Shown here piece by piece: positions 6,407 to 13,259 of a DNA stretch of 13,773 bases (its first letter is position 1; each line of letters starts with the position of its first letter). Origin of the DNA: Acetobacteraceae bacterium. GTDB taxonomy: Bacteria > Pseudomonadota > Alphaproteobacteria > Acetobacterales > Acetobacteraceae. The notes below the pieces were generated by a model. The model was not told where the DNA came from. It saw nothing but the letters and a program-made list of their open reading frames with translations, and ran no database searches. The DNA lies in assembly GCA_019237355.1 (NCBI GenBank), contig JAFAHH010000537.1, positions 1 to 13,773 on the forward strand, written 5' to 3'. The translations under genes were made by a program, and so were the position numbers.

Positions 6407-7246
6407 CTAACGGCTGGCGAGGGCCCGCTCAGGCGGCCGTTGGGGCGGCTTGTTGACCAGCCTCGTGGCGATCAGGAGCGCCGCCAAGGTTACGCCATAA
6501 GCCGCGAGCTGCACCCCCATGGGGCGGTCGGAATACCCGGCCAGAGCCTGCAAGGCCCGGCCAAGCAAGGTGCTGTCAGGCAATAACCAGGAAGTATCCC
6601 AGAGCTGATATCCCCAGGCGGGGATCAGGTCGGCCCCTGCCAGAATCGCCGCGGCTTGCCCAGCCATCCCGGCGGCCAGCAAAGCAATCAGCCAGCTTGT
6701 GACCGAGAACAGCCGCTTCACGGGAATCGCAAGCAGCCCGCGATAGAGCAGGAAGGAGACCAGGCCTCCGGCGCAAATTCCCAAAGCGCCGCCGGTCAAC
6801 ATCGCCGCGGCTCCGGAATGCGTCGATTTGGCGACGCCGTACAGAAACAGCACCACTTCTGAGCCTTCGCGAAGAACGGCGGCCGCGACGACTACGGCCA
6901 TGGCGAGCAGCGATTTTTCCCCGGCTGCAACGGCCTGGCCCATTGCCTTCATCTCGCGCGCAATCACCCGGCCGTGGCTGGCCATCCAGATATTATGCCA
7001 AGCCAGCATGATCACGGCCACGATAAGCACGCTGGCGTTGAAGACCTCCTGGCCGCTCCCGGCCAGCGCGTTTGAAACTTCGCCCGCAAAGGTGGCCAGC
7101 AGGGCGGCCCCAAGCACGCCCGAGGCTATTCCGCCCACCACATAGGCCCCCCTTCGGGCGATGCCTTGCGTTGCCGCCAGGACGATGCCGACGATCAGCC
7201 CAGCTTCGAGCACTTCGCGGAAGACGATCAGCAGGCTCGCAAGCAT
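6407..7246 (-). CDS. FTR1-family iron permease (FtrC/EfeU-like)
   Basis: Predicted inner-membrane high-affinity iron permease. The 279-residue protein has about seven membrane segments and both FTR1 iron motifs: REVLE (10-14, commonly REGLE) and REGSE (126-130). It also has the conserved HNIWMASHGR region (84-93). The start at 7246 is preceded by AAAGG at about 7 bases. It begins 3 bases after the cupredoxin-type gene ends and is followed 23 bases later by the P19-type gene, the usual partner set for ferrous iron uptake in acid or low-oxygen conditions. The EfeO- and EfeB-type partners of the EfeUOB system are absent, which favours the Ftr/Fet type. Confidence 0.94.
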   Translation of the reverse strand: MLASLLIVFREVLEAGLIVGIVLAATQGIARRGAYVVGGIASGVLGAALLATFAGEVSNALAGSGQEVFNASVLIVAVIMLAWHNIWMASHGRVIAREMKAMGQAVAAGEKSLLAMAVVVAAAVLREGSEVVLFLYGVAKSTHSGAAAMLTGGALGICAGGLVSFLLYRGLLAIPVKRLFSVTSWLIALLAAGMAGQAAAILAGADLIPAWGYQLWDTSWLLPDSTLLGRALQALAGYSDRPMGVQLAAYGVTLAALLIATRLVNKPPQRPPERALASR

Positions 7247-7249
7247 CGT

Positions 7250-7597
7250 TCAGCCTTTCTTCTCAACGGCCGTGATCGTGCCGGTGGCGGTATCCGGGTG
7301 ATAATCGTCGAAGAAGTTGTACGATCCGGGCTTCAACGGCCCCACACGAACCGTGATCTTGCCGCCAGGCGCCACGATCTTTTCCACCTTCAGATCATGG
7401 CTCTCGAATTCGCTGGTCGTGTCGTCCTGGTTCACCACATCGATTTGCAGCCGCTCCCCGGCCGGAACCTCGGCGCGGTCTGGGGTGAAATGGTGATCCT
7501 TAAGGGTCAGAACTAGCGGGTCCGCGGCCCAGGCGCCTGGGGCAACAAGCGCGGTATGGGCCAGAAAACCTATCAGAACAGCTATCCCCTGTCTCAC
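7250..7597 (-). CDS. Periplasmic cupredoxin-domain protein (FtrB-like) of the iron operon
   Basis: Predicted periplasmic partner of the FTR1 permease. I chose GTG 7597 because AAGGAG (7608-7613) lies 10 bases upstream and it yields a 115-residue protein with a clear signal peptide (about 1-24, PGAWA/AD). The longer frame from 7924 adds a basic, low-quality stretch that crosses the divergent promoter and neighbouring gene. The mature part is one cupredoxin-like domain: HHFTP near 35, EVPAGE near 43, EFESHDL at 63-69, EKIVAPGG near 72, GPLKPGSY near 86 and YHPDTATG at 99-106. It has no Cys, so it cannot form a classical type 1 copper site. In FtrABCD-type systems such proteins are proposed to act with P19 in iron oxidation or delivery. 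First gene of the operon. Confidence 0.88.
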   Translation of the reverse strand: MRQGIAVLIGFLAHTALVAPGAWAADPLVLTLKDHHFTPDRAEVPAGERLQIDVVNQDDTTSEFESHDLKVEKIVAPGGKITVRVGPLKPGSYNFFDDYHPDTATGTITAVEKKG

Positions 7598-7607
7598 GCA
7601 CCACGCA

Positions 7608-7613
7608 CTCCTT
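7608..7613 (-). promoter_or_regulatory. Ribosome binding site deciding the GTG start at 7597
   Basis: AAGGAG on the minus strand lies 10 bases before GTG 7597. It supports the short 115-residue product over the much longer open frame. Confidence 0.65.
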
Positions 7614-7630
7614 GGCCGGGTCGATAAGGG

Positions 7631-7659
7631 TTGATACTGCGACTCATTCGCATTAGCAA
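7631..7659 (-). promoter_or_regulatory. Candidate promoter of the iron operon with an embedded Fur-like box
   Basis: On the minus strand TTGCTA (7659-7654) and TATCAA (7636-7631) match the -35 and -10 consensus at 4 of 6 positions each, with exactly 17 bases between. The spacer holds TGCGAATGAGTCGCA (7652-7638), a perfect 5-5-5 inverted repeat that also fits the 7-1-7 Fur pattern with a GAATGA centre. Transcription would start near 7624, giving a leader of about 27 bases with the AAGGAG ribosome site. Iron-dependent repression is inferred; the box also lies 64 bases before the divergent plus-strand gene. Confidence 0.55.
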
Positions 7660-7716
7660 CCCGCGCAGACGCATTATGCGGGCGGCGCCTTTCCTCACCC
7701 CAACCAGACCGGATGC

Positions 7717-8238
7717 ATGACAGACCCACATCCCCTGCCTTTCCTGCGCATCCCCTTCGACGTGCTGATCGCGCTTGCGGACCGGCATTTTCAATTCGCG
7801 TTGCAGCCGTACCACTTTTTGATCCGCCTGATTCATGTTTTGACGGCGGCGGCCTTCTTCGGCGGTATTGTGTTGTTCGATCTTCGCCTGATGGGCGTGC
7901 GCGGCACGGTGCCGCTGAAGTCATTCGCAGAACACACCTTGCCCTGGCTTTATGTGACCTTTGGCGTCGCGTTCGCGACCGGGATCTTGCTGTTCTTTTA
8001 TGACCCCGTCCATGTCGGCAGCCATGGCTATTTCACGCTTAAGCTGATCCTGCTCGCGATCGGGCTCGCCAACGCCGCTTTGTTCCGTCGCACCAGCTAC
8101 GTCGCGGCGCTTGCGGCCGAATCAGCAATGCCGCTTAAGGTGCGGATCGGGGGCGCCGTGTCGCTGGCGGTGTGGGTAGGGGTAATGGCTTGCGCCTGCC
8201 TCAACACCGAGGGCGTGCCGAAGGTATTCCTCCGCTAA
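7717..8238 (+). CDS. Four-helix membrane protein, DUF6644-like, unknown function
   Basis: A 173-residue inner-membrane protein with four predicted helices, about 34-58, 74-95, 105-124 and 146-162. The first helix carries LIRLIHVLTAAAFFGGIVLF followed by DLRLMG, a pattern I associate with DUF6644 and related CopD-like membrane families (recollection, moderate confidence). His40, Asp55 and His73 are candidate conserved polar residues inside or near the membrane. The start is uncertain: only a weak GGA precedes ATG 7717, but the 119-base divergent spacer supports it. It shares its upstream region, and hence possibly the Fur-like box, with the iron operon. The phospholipase gene starts 27 bases later and may be cotranscribed. 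I do not assign a function. Confidence 0.75.
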   Translation: MTDPHPLPFLRIPFDVLIALADRHFQFALQPYHFLIRLIHVLTAAAFFGGIVLFDLRLMGVRGTVPLKSFAEHTLPWLYVTFGVAFATGILLFFYDPVHVGSHGYFTLKLILLAIGLANAALFRRTSYVAALAAESAMPLKVRIGGAVSLAVWVGVMACACLNTEGVPKVFLR

Positions 8239-8265
8239 CTTACACAAGAGGCGAGTTCACGAGTA

Positions 8266-9363
8266 ATGTCGGACGATGCGCAGCTACAACGGGACCCACC
8301 TTCGGTGGGGCTCGGCTTGCAAGGCGGGGGTTCGCACGGTGCCTTCACCTGGGGGGTGCTCGACCGCCTGTTGGATGAAGTCCAGGAAAGGCGGCTTCGT
8401 TTTGCGGCGATCAGCGGCGCCAGCGCCGGAGCCATGAACGCTGCGTTATGCGCAACCGGACTGGCGATCGGCGGCCCGGCGGCGGCCAAGGCCAAGTTAC
8501 GTAAGTTTTGGGAGGATTTATCGCGACAGGGATTCCTGTCAGGCAACCGGTTCTTTTACGGCGAGCCGGGATTTTTTGGCTTCAATATCGACTGGAGCCC
8601 GATCGCGATCACCCTCGAGGCGATGGGGCTTATCGTTTCACCCTACACAAATCCGTTCTACACCGATCCGCTCGGTCCGTTGCTGCAATCTTCGTTCTCT
8701 GAGGCGGATCTGGCTGCGCTGAATTCGGATAAGGCGGCACCCACTTTCGTTTCTGCCGTAAATGTGGGTACTAACGAGCGCACTATATTCACCCAGCCAT
8801 ACCTTACGCGCGATACGCTGCGCGCCTCCGCCTGCTTGCCGACCGAATTCCGGTCGGTGCGAATCGGCCGCGAGTTCTATTGGGATGGCGGATACATGGG
8901 AAATCCGGCGCTCAATCCGCTCGTGGACATCACGAAAGACTTATTGCTGGTCTTGGTAAACCCTTTCTATCGTCGTGATGTCCCGCCAATCACCTCGCGC
9001 GCGATTCTGGACCGTCTGAACGAGATCACGTTCAACGCCTCGGTCGTGCTCGAAGTAAATGCGATTGAGGCCGTGAATCGCGCTTTGGAGCAGGCGGTGA
9101 AGGAGGGCGCGCGGCCCGAGGCGATGCGCTACAAACCCGTTCGGTTTCACGCGATCCGGGATGATAAATTCATGGCGACATTAGGTTTCGTCTCAAAGAA
9201 TAGCACATCGTGGACGCTGATCGAAACGCTGTTTCGCGAGGGCTGGCGCACCGCTGACGAATGGCTTGAACGCAACTATCACAAGCTCGAGCGCGAATCG
9301 TCCGTCGACGCTCATCAGGACCTTATCGGGCCAGTGCTGAAGGGACTTAGAGCAGATCGCTGA
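8266..9363 (+). CDS. Patatin-like phospholipase / lipid acyl hydrolase
   Basis: Predicted serine acyl hydrolase acting on lipid esters. The 365-residue protein has the patatin oxyanion motif GGGSHG (20-25), nucleophile motif GASAG (51-55, Ser53) and the catalytic Asp in DGG (207-209), so the Ser-Asp dyad is complete. There is no signal peptide, so it is probably cytoplasmic or membrane-associated. ATG 8266 follows the membrane protein gene by 27 bases. A plausible but distant AAGAGG (8246-8251) precedes it. The last residues (about LRADR) are encoded by TTAGAGCAGATCGC, which resembles the palindromic repeat near 187-199, so the C-terminus may derive from a repeat insertion. The family is clear; the lipid substrate is not known. 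Confidence 0.92.
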   Translation: MSDDAQLQRDPPSVGLGLQGGGSHGAFTWGVLDRLLDEVQERRLRFAAISGASAGAMNAALCATGLAIGGPAAAKAKLRKFWEDLSRQGFLSGNRFFYGEPGFFGFNIDWSPIAITLEAMGLIVSPYTNPFYTDPLGPLLQSSFSEADLAALNSDKAAPTFVSAVNVGTNERTIFTQPYLTRDTLRASACLPTEFRSVRIGREFYWDGGYMGNPALNPLVDITKDLLLVLVNPFYRRDVPPITSRAILDRLNEITFNASVVLEVNAIEAVNRALEQAVKEGARPEAMRYKPVRFHAIRDDKFMATLGFVSKNSTSWTLIETLFREGWRTADEWLERNYHKLERESSVDAHQDLIGPVLKGLRADR

Positions 9364-9397
9364 GGTAAGCTCCCGGTTGAGGACCATTCCGGGGAGC
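9347..9397. repeat. Degenerate palindromic element across the 3' end of the patatin-like gene
   Basis: TTAGAGCAGATCGC at 9347-9360 and TTCCGGGGAGC at 9387-9397 match the ends of the element at about 186-232 (CTAGCGCAGATCGCG and TTCCGGGAGCG), with divergent bases between. It spans the gene's stop codon and abuts long repeat copy C. The similarity was judged by eye over short ends. Confidence 0.35.
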
Positions 9398-9555
9398 ATG
9401 CTGTTCGCATGACGGGGCCGAAAGGCCCCAGACCCCATCCACTAAGTGATTGGATTGCAAAGGCTCTGCCTTTGCTGGGGTCCAGGGGCAAAGCCCCTGG
9501 CCTTCTTTCGTTGCTTCACGAACGACCGACTCCAACTCTTTTCTGCAGCCTGCTA
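9394..9555 (+). repeat. Long hairpin repeat, copy C (full length)
   Basis: Identical to copy A from 9394 to 9515 (122 bases), then about 85 percent similar to the closing GCAGCCTGCTAG. It has the same orientation and the same four hairpins as copy A. The terminator-like hairpin is at 9482-9500, followed by CCTTCTTTCG, about 120 bases after the patatin-like stop codon. The open frame starting at ATG 9409 is a repeat artefact. Confidence 0.85.
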
Positions 9556-9656
9556 GAGCATGTTTGTTTAACGCGGAAACAAACATGCCCTAGCGAGTCT
9601 GTTTGAGAGCACGATTCACGCTTTCCGGGCGTTTCCGCCTCAAGCGATCGTGCTCT
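9552..9656. repeat. Two further palindromes, including CCGCCTCAAGC element copy 2
   Basis: 9552-9594 forms an 18-position stem with one mismatch (GCTAGAGCATGTTTGTTT against AAACAAACATGCCCTAGC) and a 7-base loop. 9606-9656 has perfect 10-bp ends (AGAGCACGAT and ATCGTGCTCT) around the core GCTTTCC...CCGCCTCAAGC shared with 1763-1815 and about 10224-10268. A single arm of the 290-326 palindrome follows at 9678-9692. The stretch between the two flanking genes therefore consists almost wholly of repeats. Confidence 0.65.
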
Positions 9657-9712
9657 AGCGCGGGCTTCCGGTTATGATGGAAGCGCTCTTGCCGGCCTGC
9701 GGGGTCGAAAGA

Positions 9713-10144
9713 CTATTGTCTTTGCGTGCCCTTTGATGGCGAGAAGATGGGCCCGCCCGCCTCCGTTTGAGCCGAGACCTTGTCATTGCTCACAACGATT
9801 TTTGGGTCATTGCAATCGTTGATGTTGTCTTGGCTGATGGTCTTGCTGTTCTGGAACTTGACATTCACCGATGCGATGCAGTCGTTCTTTTCCGCCCTGA
9901 AATCTTGCGCCCGTTTCGGCTGAATGGGGCCGGCAGCGGTTATGTTGATCGTCTTGCCCGTAGTCGTCCGGGCTTGAGCATCGACGATCGGTTGGTTCGA
10001 TTCGTTGCGCAGGGTGAAGCCGCGAAGGGTTGCCGGTTCATTGCTTACCCTGGGCGGCCGTCCGACCGGTGAACCGGTTTGCGGCTGGGCTTGAGCCACC
10101 AGGGCCCAGCAAGACAAGCTGGCGGCCAAGATACCGGTTCGCAT
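9713..10144 (-). CDS. Small secreted protein of unknown function with two cysteines
   Basis: Predicted exported protein of 143 residues. I chose ATG 10144 because GGAG lies 7 bases upstream and it begins directly with a signal peptide (about 1-19, LVAQA/QP); the longer frame from 10213 puts 23 non-signal residues in front. The mature part of about 124 residues has a Pro-rich start, then FTLRNESNQPI near 43, NDCIASVNVKF (Cys89) and NINDCNDPKIVV (Cys111), compatible with one disulfide bond in a beta-rich fold. The pattern recalls small secreted proteins with a C-x-D/S-V-x-V-x-F strand followed by an N-x-C strand, but I cannot name a family. It lies between repeat clusters, downstream of the ybdD gene on the same strand, and probably has its own promoter. 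No function assigned. Confidence 0.7.
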   Translation of the reverse strand: MRTGILAASLSCWALVAQAQPQTGSPVGRPPRVSNEPATLRGFTLRNESNQPIVDAQARTTTGKTINITAAGPIQPKRAQDFRAEKNDCIASVNVKFQNSKTISQDNINDCNDPKIVVSNDKVSAQTEAGGPIFSPSKGTQRQ

Positions 10145-10223
10145 GGAGTATCTCCGTTCCCAGGTTTTACCAGAGCATGATGGCTGCAGGTCCAAGCCAC
10201 CATCCTCTGGCATGTTGAATTTT

Positions 10224-10268
10224 GAGAGCGCGTAAGGCTTTCCAATGACGCCGCCTCAAGCTATGGCG
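10224..10268. repeat. CCGCCTCAAGC-type palindromic element, copy 3 (degenerate)
   Basis: It shares GAGAGC...GGCTTTCC...CCGCCTCAAGCTA with the copies at 1763-1815 and 9606-9656, but its closing arm has decayed to GGCGCCC. It lies upstream of the small secreted protein gene. Confidence 0.5.
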
Positions 10269-10274
10269 CCCGAG

Positions 10275-10303
10275 GGAAGAACCGCGCAGGTTGGCGCGGG
10301 TTC
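10275..10303 (-). terminator. Possible intrinsic terminator after ybdD
   Basis: On the minus strand GAACCCGCGC, a 6-base loop and GCGCGGTTC form a 9-bp stem with one bulged base (10303-10279), followed by TTCCC. It lies about 30 bases after the ybdD stop. The T tract is short, so the call is tentative. Confidence 0.4.
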
Positions 10304-10333
10304 CGGCCGTTCGATGCCACTGGTCCGAGCCGG

Positions 10334-10564
10334 TCAGCAGCAGCGGAACCCGCTCCCCTTGGCGCGGCCGTAGCGCATATCCTGCCGAGCCCGAAAGAAA
10401 TCCTCATAGCTCATCGGGGTCTCGGCTGGATGGGCCCGCCGCATATGGGTCACATAGGTTTCGTAATCTGGCAACCCGATCATCAGGTGCGCACACTGCC
10501 CCAGCCGCCCGGCAAAGGCCGTTACCCGGTTCAAGGCCATCCGGCCCTTTCCGAGACCCTCCAT
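10334..10564 (-). CDS. YbdD/YjiX family small protein (DUF466), CstA partner
   Basis: A 76-residue protein with the full family signature: HLMIGLPDYETYVTHMRRAHP near 26-46, MSYEDFFRARQ near 51, RYG near 64 and a C-terminal RCC. YbdD/YjiX proteins are encoded next to cstA or btsT in many proteobacteria and are thought to support that transporter. I chose ATG 10564, ten bases after the cstA stop; its GAGG ribosome site (10573-10576 on the plus-strand numbering) overlaps the cstA stop codon. The longer frame from 10636 would overlap cstA by some 60 bases with non-family sequence. A possible terminator follows. Function beyond the association is not known from the sequence. Confidence 0.9.
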   Translation of the reverse strand: MEGLGKGRMALNRVTAFAGRLGQCAHLMIGLPDYETYVTHMRRAHPAETPMSYEDFFRARQDMRYGRAKGSGFRCC

Positions 10565-10572
10565 CGACAACG

Positions 10573-10576
10573 CCTC
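10573..10576 (-). promoter_or_regulatory. Ribosome binding site of ybdD inside the cstA stop region
   Basis: GAGG on the minus strand overlaps the TGA stop of cstA (10577-10575) and lies 8 bases before ATG 10564. Ribosomes ending cstA would sit on it, which suggests coupled translation. Confidence 0.55.
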
Positions 10577-12638
10577 AATCGCCCGCGGCAGGCGCCAGGA
10601 CGGCGGGAGCCTCGTGCGTCGTCGGCCGTTCCGCACGCCAGGCTTCGAGGCAGGCCTGAATGCCGTAGATCACCATGCTGATCACGACCAGCATGAACAG
10701 AATTGCCAACCCGGCATCGACGTAATCATTGATGATGACCTGGCCCATTTGATCGATGCTCTTCGCGGGGGCGAGCGCGACGCCCCTGGCCACCGCGTCA
10801 CGGTAGAGTGCGGCGTGCGACAGGAAGCCGATGCTCGGATTAGGATGGAACACCTTTTGCCACCCGGCGGTAAGGGTGCAAACCAGCAGCCAAAGGGTCG
10901 GCAGGATGCAGACCCAGGCATACCGCTCGCGCTTCATCCGGAACAGCACGACCGTCGCGAGGATCAGCGCCACGGCCGCGAGCATCTGGTTCGAGATACC
11001 GAACAGCGGCCATAGTGTATTGATCCCGCCAAGCGGATCGACCACGCCCTGATACAGGAAATACCCCCACGCGCCGACACAGACCGCGGTTGCGGCCAGG
11101 CTCGCAGGGATCGACTCCGTGTTCCGGAGCGCCGGGACGAAGGCTCCCAGCAAGTCCTGCAGCATGAACCGCCCTGCTCGCGTACCCGCATCGACCGCGG
11201 TGAGGATGAACAGCGCCTCGAAGAGAATGGCGAAGTGGTACCAGAAGGCCTTTGCCGCGTTGCCGCCGACGGCGCTCCCCAGGATGTGGGCCATTCCCAC
11301 CGCAAGCGTAGGCGCGCCGCCGGCCCGGGAGAGGACGGTGGTTTCGCCGACATCCTTGGCTGTGTTGGTCAGCATCTCCGGGGTGGTGGCAAAGCCCCAC
11401 TGGCTGATCTTTTGCGCAGCACTCTCCGGTGTGGTGCCGACCACCGCCGCCGGGCTATTCATGCCGAAGTATACGCCCGGCTCGATCACCGAGGCCGAAA
11501 TCAGCGCCATCATGCCTACGAATGATTCCATCAGCATGCCGCCATAGCCGATGAACCGAACATGGTTCTCATTTTCAACCATCTTCGGCGTGGTTCCCGA
11601 CGAAATCAGCGCGTGGAAGCCCGAGACCGCGCCGCAAGCAATAGTGATGAATAGGAATGGGAATAGGCTGCCCGACCAAACCGGGCCCGACCCGTCAATG
11701 AACCGGGTGAGCCCCGGCATGCGCAGAGGCGGGGCGACGGCCACAATGCCGATCGCGAGCGCTACGATTGTACCCACTTTGAGAAAAGTCGAGAGGTAAT
11801 CCCTCGGCGCGAGCAACAGCCAAACGGGCAACATGGCTGCGACGAAGCCGTACACAATCAGACCCCAGGTAAGCTGGACGCCCGTAAAGGTGAAGAGCGG
11901 GGCGAGATTTGGATTACCCGCCACCACGCCGCCGAGATAGATCGCGAGCATTAGCAGTACAAAGCCGATGATCGAGACCTTGCCGACTTGGCCGACCCAG
12001 ACATAGCGCAGCAGCACGCCCATCAAGATCGCGATTGGGATGGTCGCGGCCACGGTAAACGTGCCCCAGGGACTTTCGGCCAGTGCCTTCACCACAATCA
12101 ACGCCAGCACGGCCAGGATGATGACCATGATCATGAAGGTGCCGACCAGGGCGATGACCCCGGGAACCGAACCAAGCTCGGACTTTACGAGCTCGCCAAG
12201 CGAGCGGCCGTCGCGGCGCATCGAGATGAACAGGATCATCGAGTCCTGGACAGCGCCGGCAAGCACGACGCCGGCCAATATCCAGAGCATGCCGGGGAAG
12301 TAGCCCATCTGCACCGAAAGCACGGGCCCAACCAGCGGGCCGGCCCCGGCAATGGCGGCGAAATGGTGCCCGAACAACACATATTTGTTGGTGGGAACGT
12401 AATCCAGCCCGTCATTATGAACCACGGCCGGGGTGGCCCGCCGCGGATCAAGCTGCATGACCCGCTTGGCAATAAATAGGCTGTGATATCGGTAAGCGAT
12501 AAAATAGACCGCGACGGCCGCGATCACCACCCACAGCGCACTCACGCTTTCACCCAAGTTTGACGCGATGATGGCGAACGCGATTGCACCTAAGATCGCA
12601 AGCAGGGCAAATGCACCGTGCTCCGCGAAAGCTCTCAT
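10575..12638 (-). CDS. Carbon starvation CstA/BtsT family transporter
   Basis: Predicted inner-membrane transporter of pyruvate or peptides. The 687-residue length fits the family (about 690-720), with many membrane segments throughout. Hallmarks include DPRRATPAVVHNDGLDYVPT near 64-83, GHHFAAIAGAGPLVGPVL (90-107), AVQDSMILFISMRRDGRSLGE near 129-149, and the ALISSGTTPKMVENE region in the middle. The C-terminal five-helix part is present, and the chain ends in an Ala-rich tail. ATG 12638 has GGTGAG about 6 bases upstream. It precedes ybdD, the conserved partner. In E. coli, BtsT is a pyruvate/H+ symporter and CstA was linked to peptide and pyruvate uptake; sequence alone does not separate them here. 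No BtsS/BtsR-type sensor genes are in the window. Confidence 0.93.
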   Translation of the reverse strand: MRAFAEHGAFALLAILGAIAFAIIASNLGESVSALWVVIAAVAVYFIAYRYHSLFIAKRVMQLDPRRATPAVVHNDGLDYVPTNKYVLFGHHFAAIAGAGPLVGPVLSVQMGYFPGMLWILAGVVLAGAVQDSMILFISMRRDGRSLGELVKSELGSVPGVIALVGTFMIMVIILAVLALIVVKALAESPWGTFTVAATIPIAILMGVLLRYVWVGQVGKVSIIGFVLLMLAIYLGGVVAGNPNLAPLFTFTGVQLTWGLIVYGFVAAMLPVWLLLAPRDYLSTFLKVGTIVALAIGIVAVAPPLRMPGLTRFIDGSGPVWSGSLFPFLFITIACGAVSGFHALISSGTTPKMVENENHVRFIGYGGMLMESFVGMMALISASVIEPGVYFGMNSPAAVVGTTPESAAQKISQWGFATTPEMLTNTAKDVGETTVLSRAGGAPTLAVGMAHILGSAVGGNAAKAFWYHFAILFEALFILTAVDAGTRAGRFMLQDLLGAFVPALRNTESIPASLAATAVCVGAWGYFLYQGVVDPLGGINTLWPLFGISNQMLAAVALILATVVLFRMKRERYAWVCILPTLWLLVCTLTAGWQKVFHPNPSIGFLSHAALYRDAVARGVALAPAKSIDQMGQVIINDYVDAGLAILFMLVVISMVIYGIQACLEAWRAERPTTHEAPAVLAPAAGD

Positions 12639-13139
12639 TGATTCTCACCCCTTCTTAGACGTTTCGCTCGGCGAATTGGGCGATCAATATGACCAAAGGG
12701 CTGGTTTCGCGCAAGTTGGCCCAGCTCGGCGAGGCTGCGCTTATGCTATGCTGTCATCGGCGCTGGTAAAGCCTGGCAGCAGAGTACTTTAAGGCTGTTC
12801 CCGGTCATCTCATTGTGCCGTATCGTCAGCCTATTGCTCCTACCTTCAGAAATTCCCGTTCCTACCGGGTCCATCCGATGTATTGGGACAGGTTGTTTGC
12901 ACGTACGGTATTGTTTTACATGAGCGCATCGGAAGTTTCGGTGCGCGGATTGAGGGGGTCCACCCATTGTTCGGGCAGCTTGGGTCCGTTTCCGGAATAC
13001 CGGCTATGAGTAGGGTGGCAATCGCCGACCGCCGCTTCGGAAGACCCCATTATGAGCTCGCCGGAGAAGCGGCAACGCTCAGCCGGAAGCAGATGCGTGG
13101 CGGCGGGGCTGCCATAACCCCGCACCGGCATAAAGCAAG
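12639..13139. other. Gene-free stretch upstream of cstA
   Basis: No open frame on either strand has a recognisable domain, a good ribosome site or family-like composition. The stretch must contain the cstA promoter; TTGCGC and CATATT with 17-base spacing on the minus strand (near 12690-12720) are a weak candidate. A 6-bp hairpin (GCGGGG/CCCCGC, 13103-13123) lies near its right end. The stretch is somewhat less GC-rich than its surroundings around 12780-12930. I see no tRNA, insertion sequence end or long repeat. Confidence 0.4.
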
Positions 13140-13167
13140 AAAAAAGGCGGCCCAGTTACGGGCCGCC
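13140..13167 (-). terminator. Strong intrinsic terminator, minus strand
   Basis: On the minus strand GGCGGCCC (13167-13160), loop GTAACT, GGGCCGCC (13153-13146) is followed by six T (13145-13140). The perfect 8-bp GC-rich stem with a T run is a textbook terminator. It lies 186 bases after the stop of the nearest minus-strand gene (13354), leaving a long transcribed region between them. Confidence 0.85.
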
Positions 13168-13259
13168 AAGTTTAGGGAGGAAACGTCCAAGAAGCAGCGC
13201 CACCGAAGCGACGCTGTAGGGCGATGCTGGCGGGAGACGGCGGCCGATGCAAGCTTTTC

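Noticed and set aside
7598..7924. N-terminal extension of the cupredoxin protein to 7924
   Set aside because: It would overlap the divergent gene and its promoter, is Arg-rich, and puts the signal peptide more than 100 residues into the chain.
27..9555. CRISPR array or transposon ends from the three long repeats
   Set aside because: There is no regular spacer spacing, no transposase gene and no target-site duplication visible; the copies are dispersed and share internal hairpins, which fits an intergenic repeat family.
10145..10213. Longer start for the small secreted protein
   Set aside because: It would place 23 non-signal residues before the signal peptide, while ATG 10144 has a good ribosome site.
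12685..12710. Sigma-54-like GG-N10-GC pattern upstream of cstA (minus strand GGGCCAACTTGCGC)
   Set aside because: The bases before the GC and after the GG do not fit the TGGCAC and TTGC consensus, so the match is by chance.
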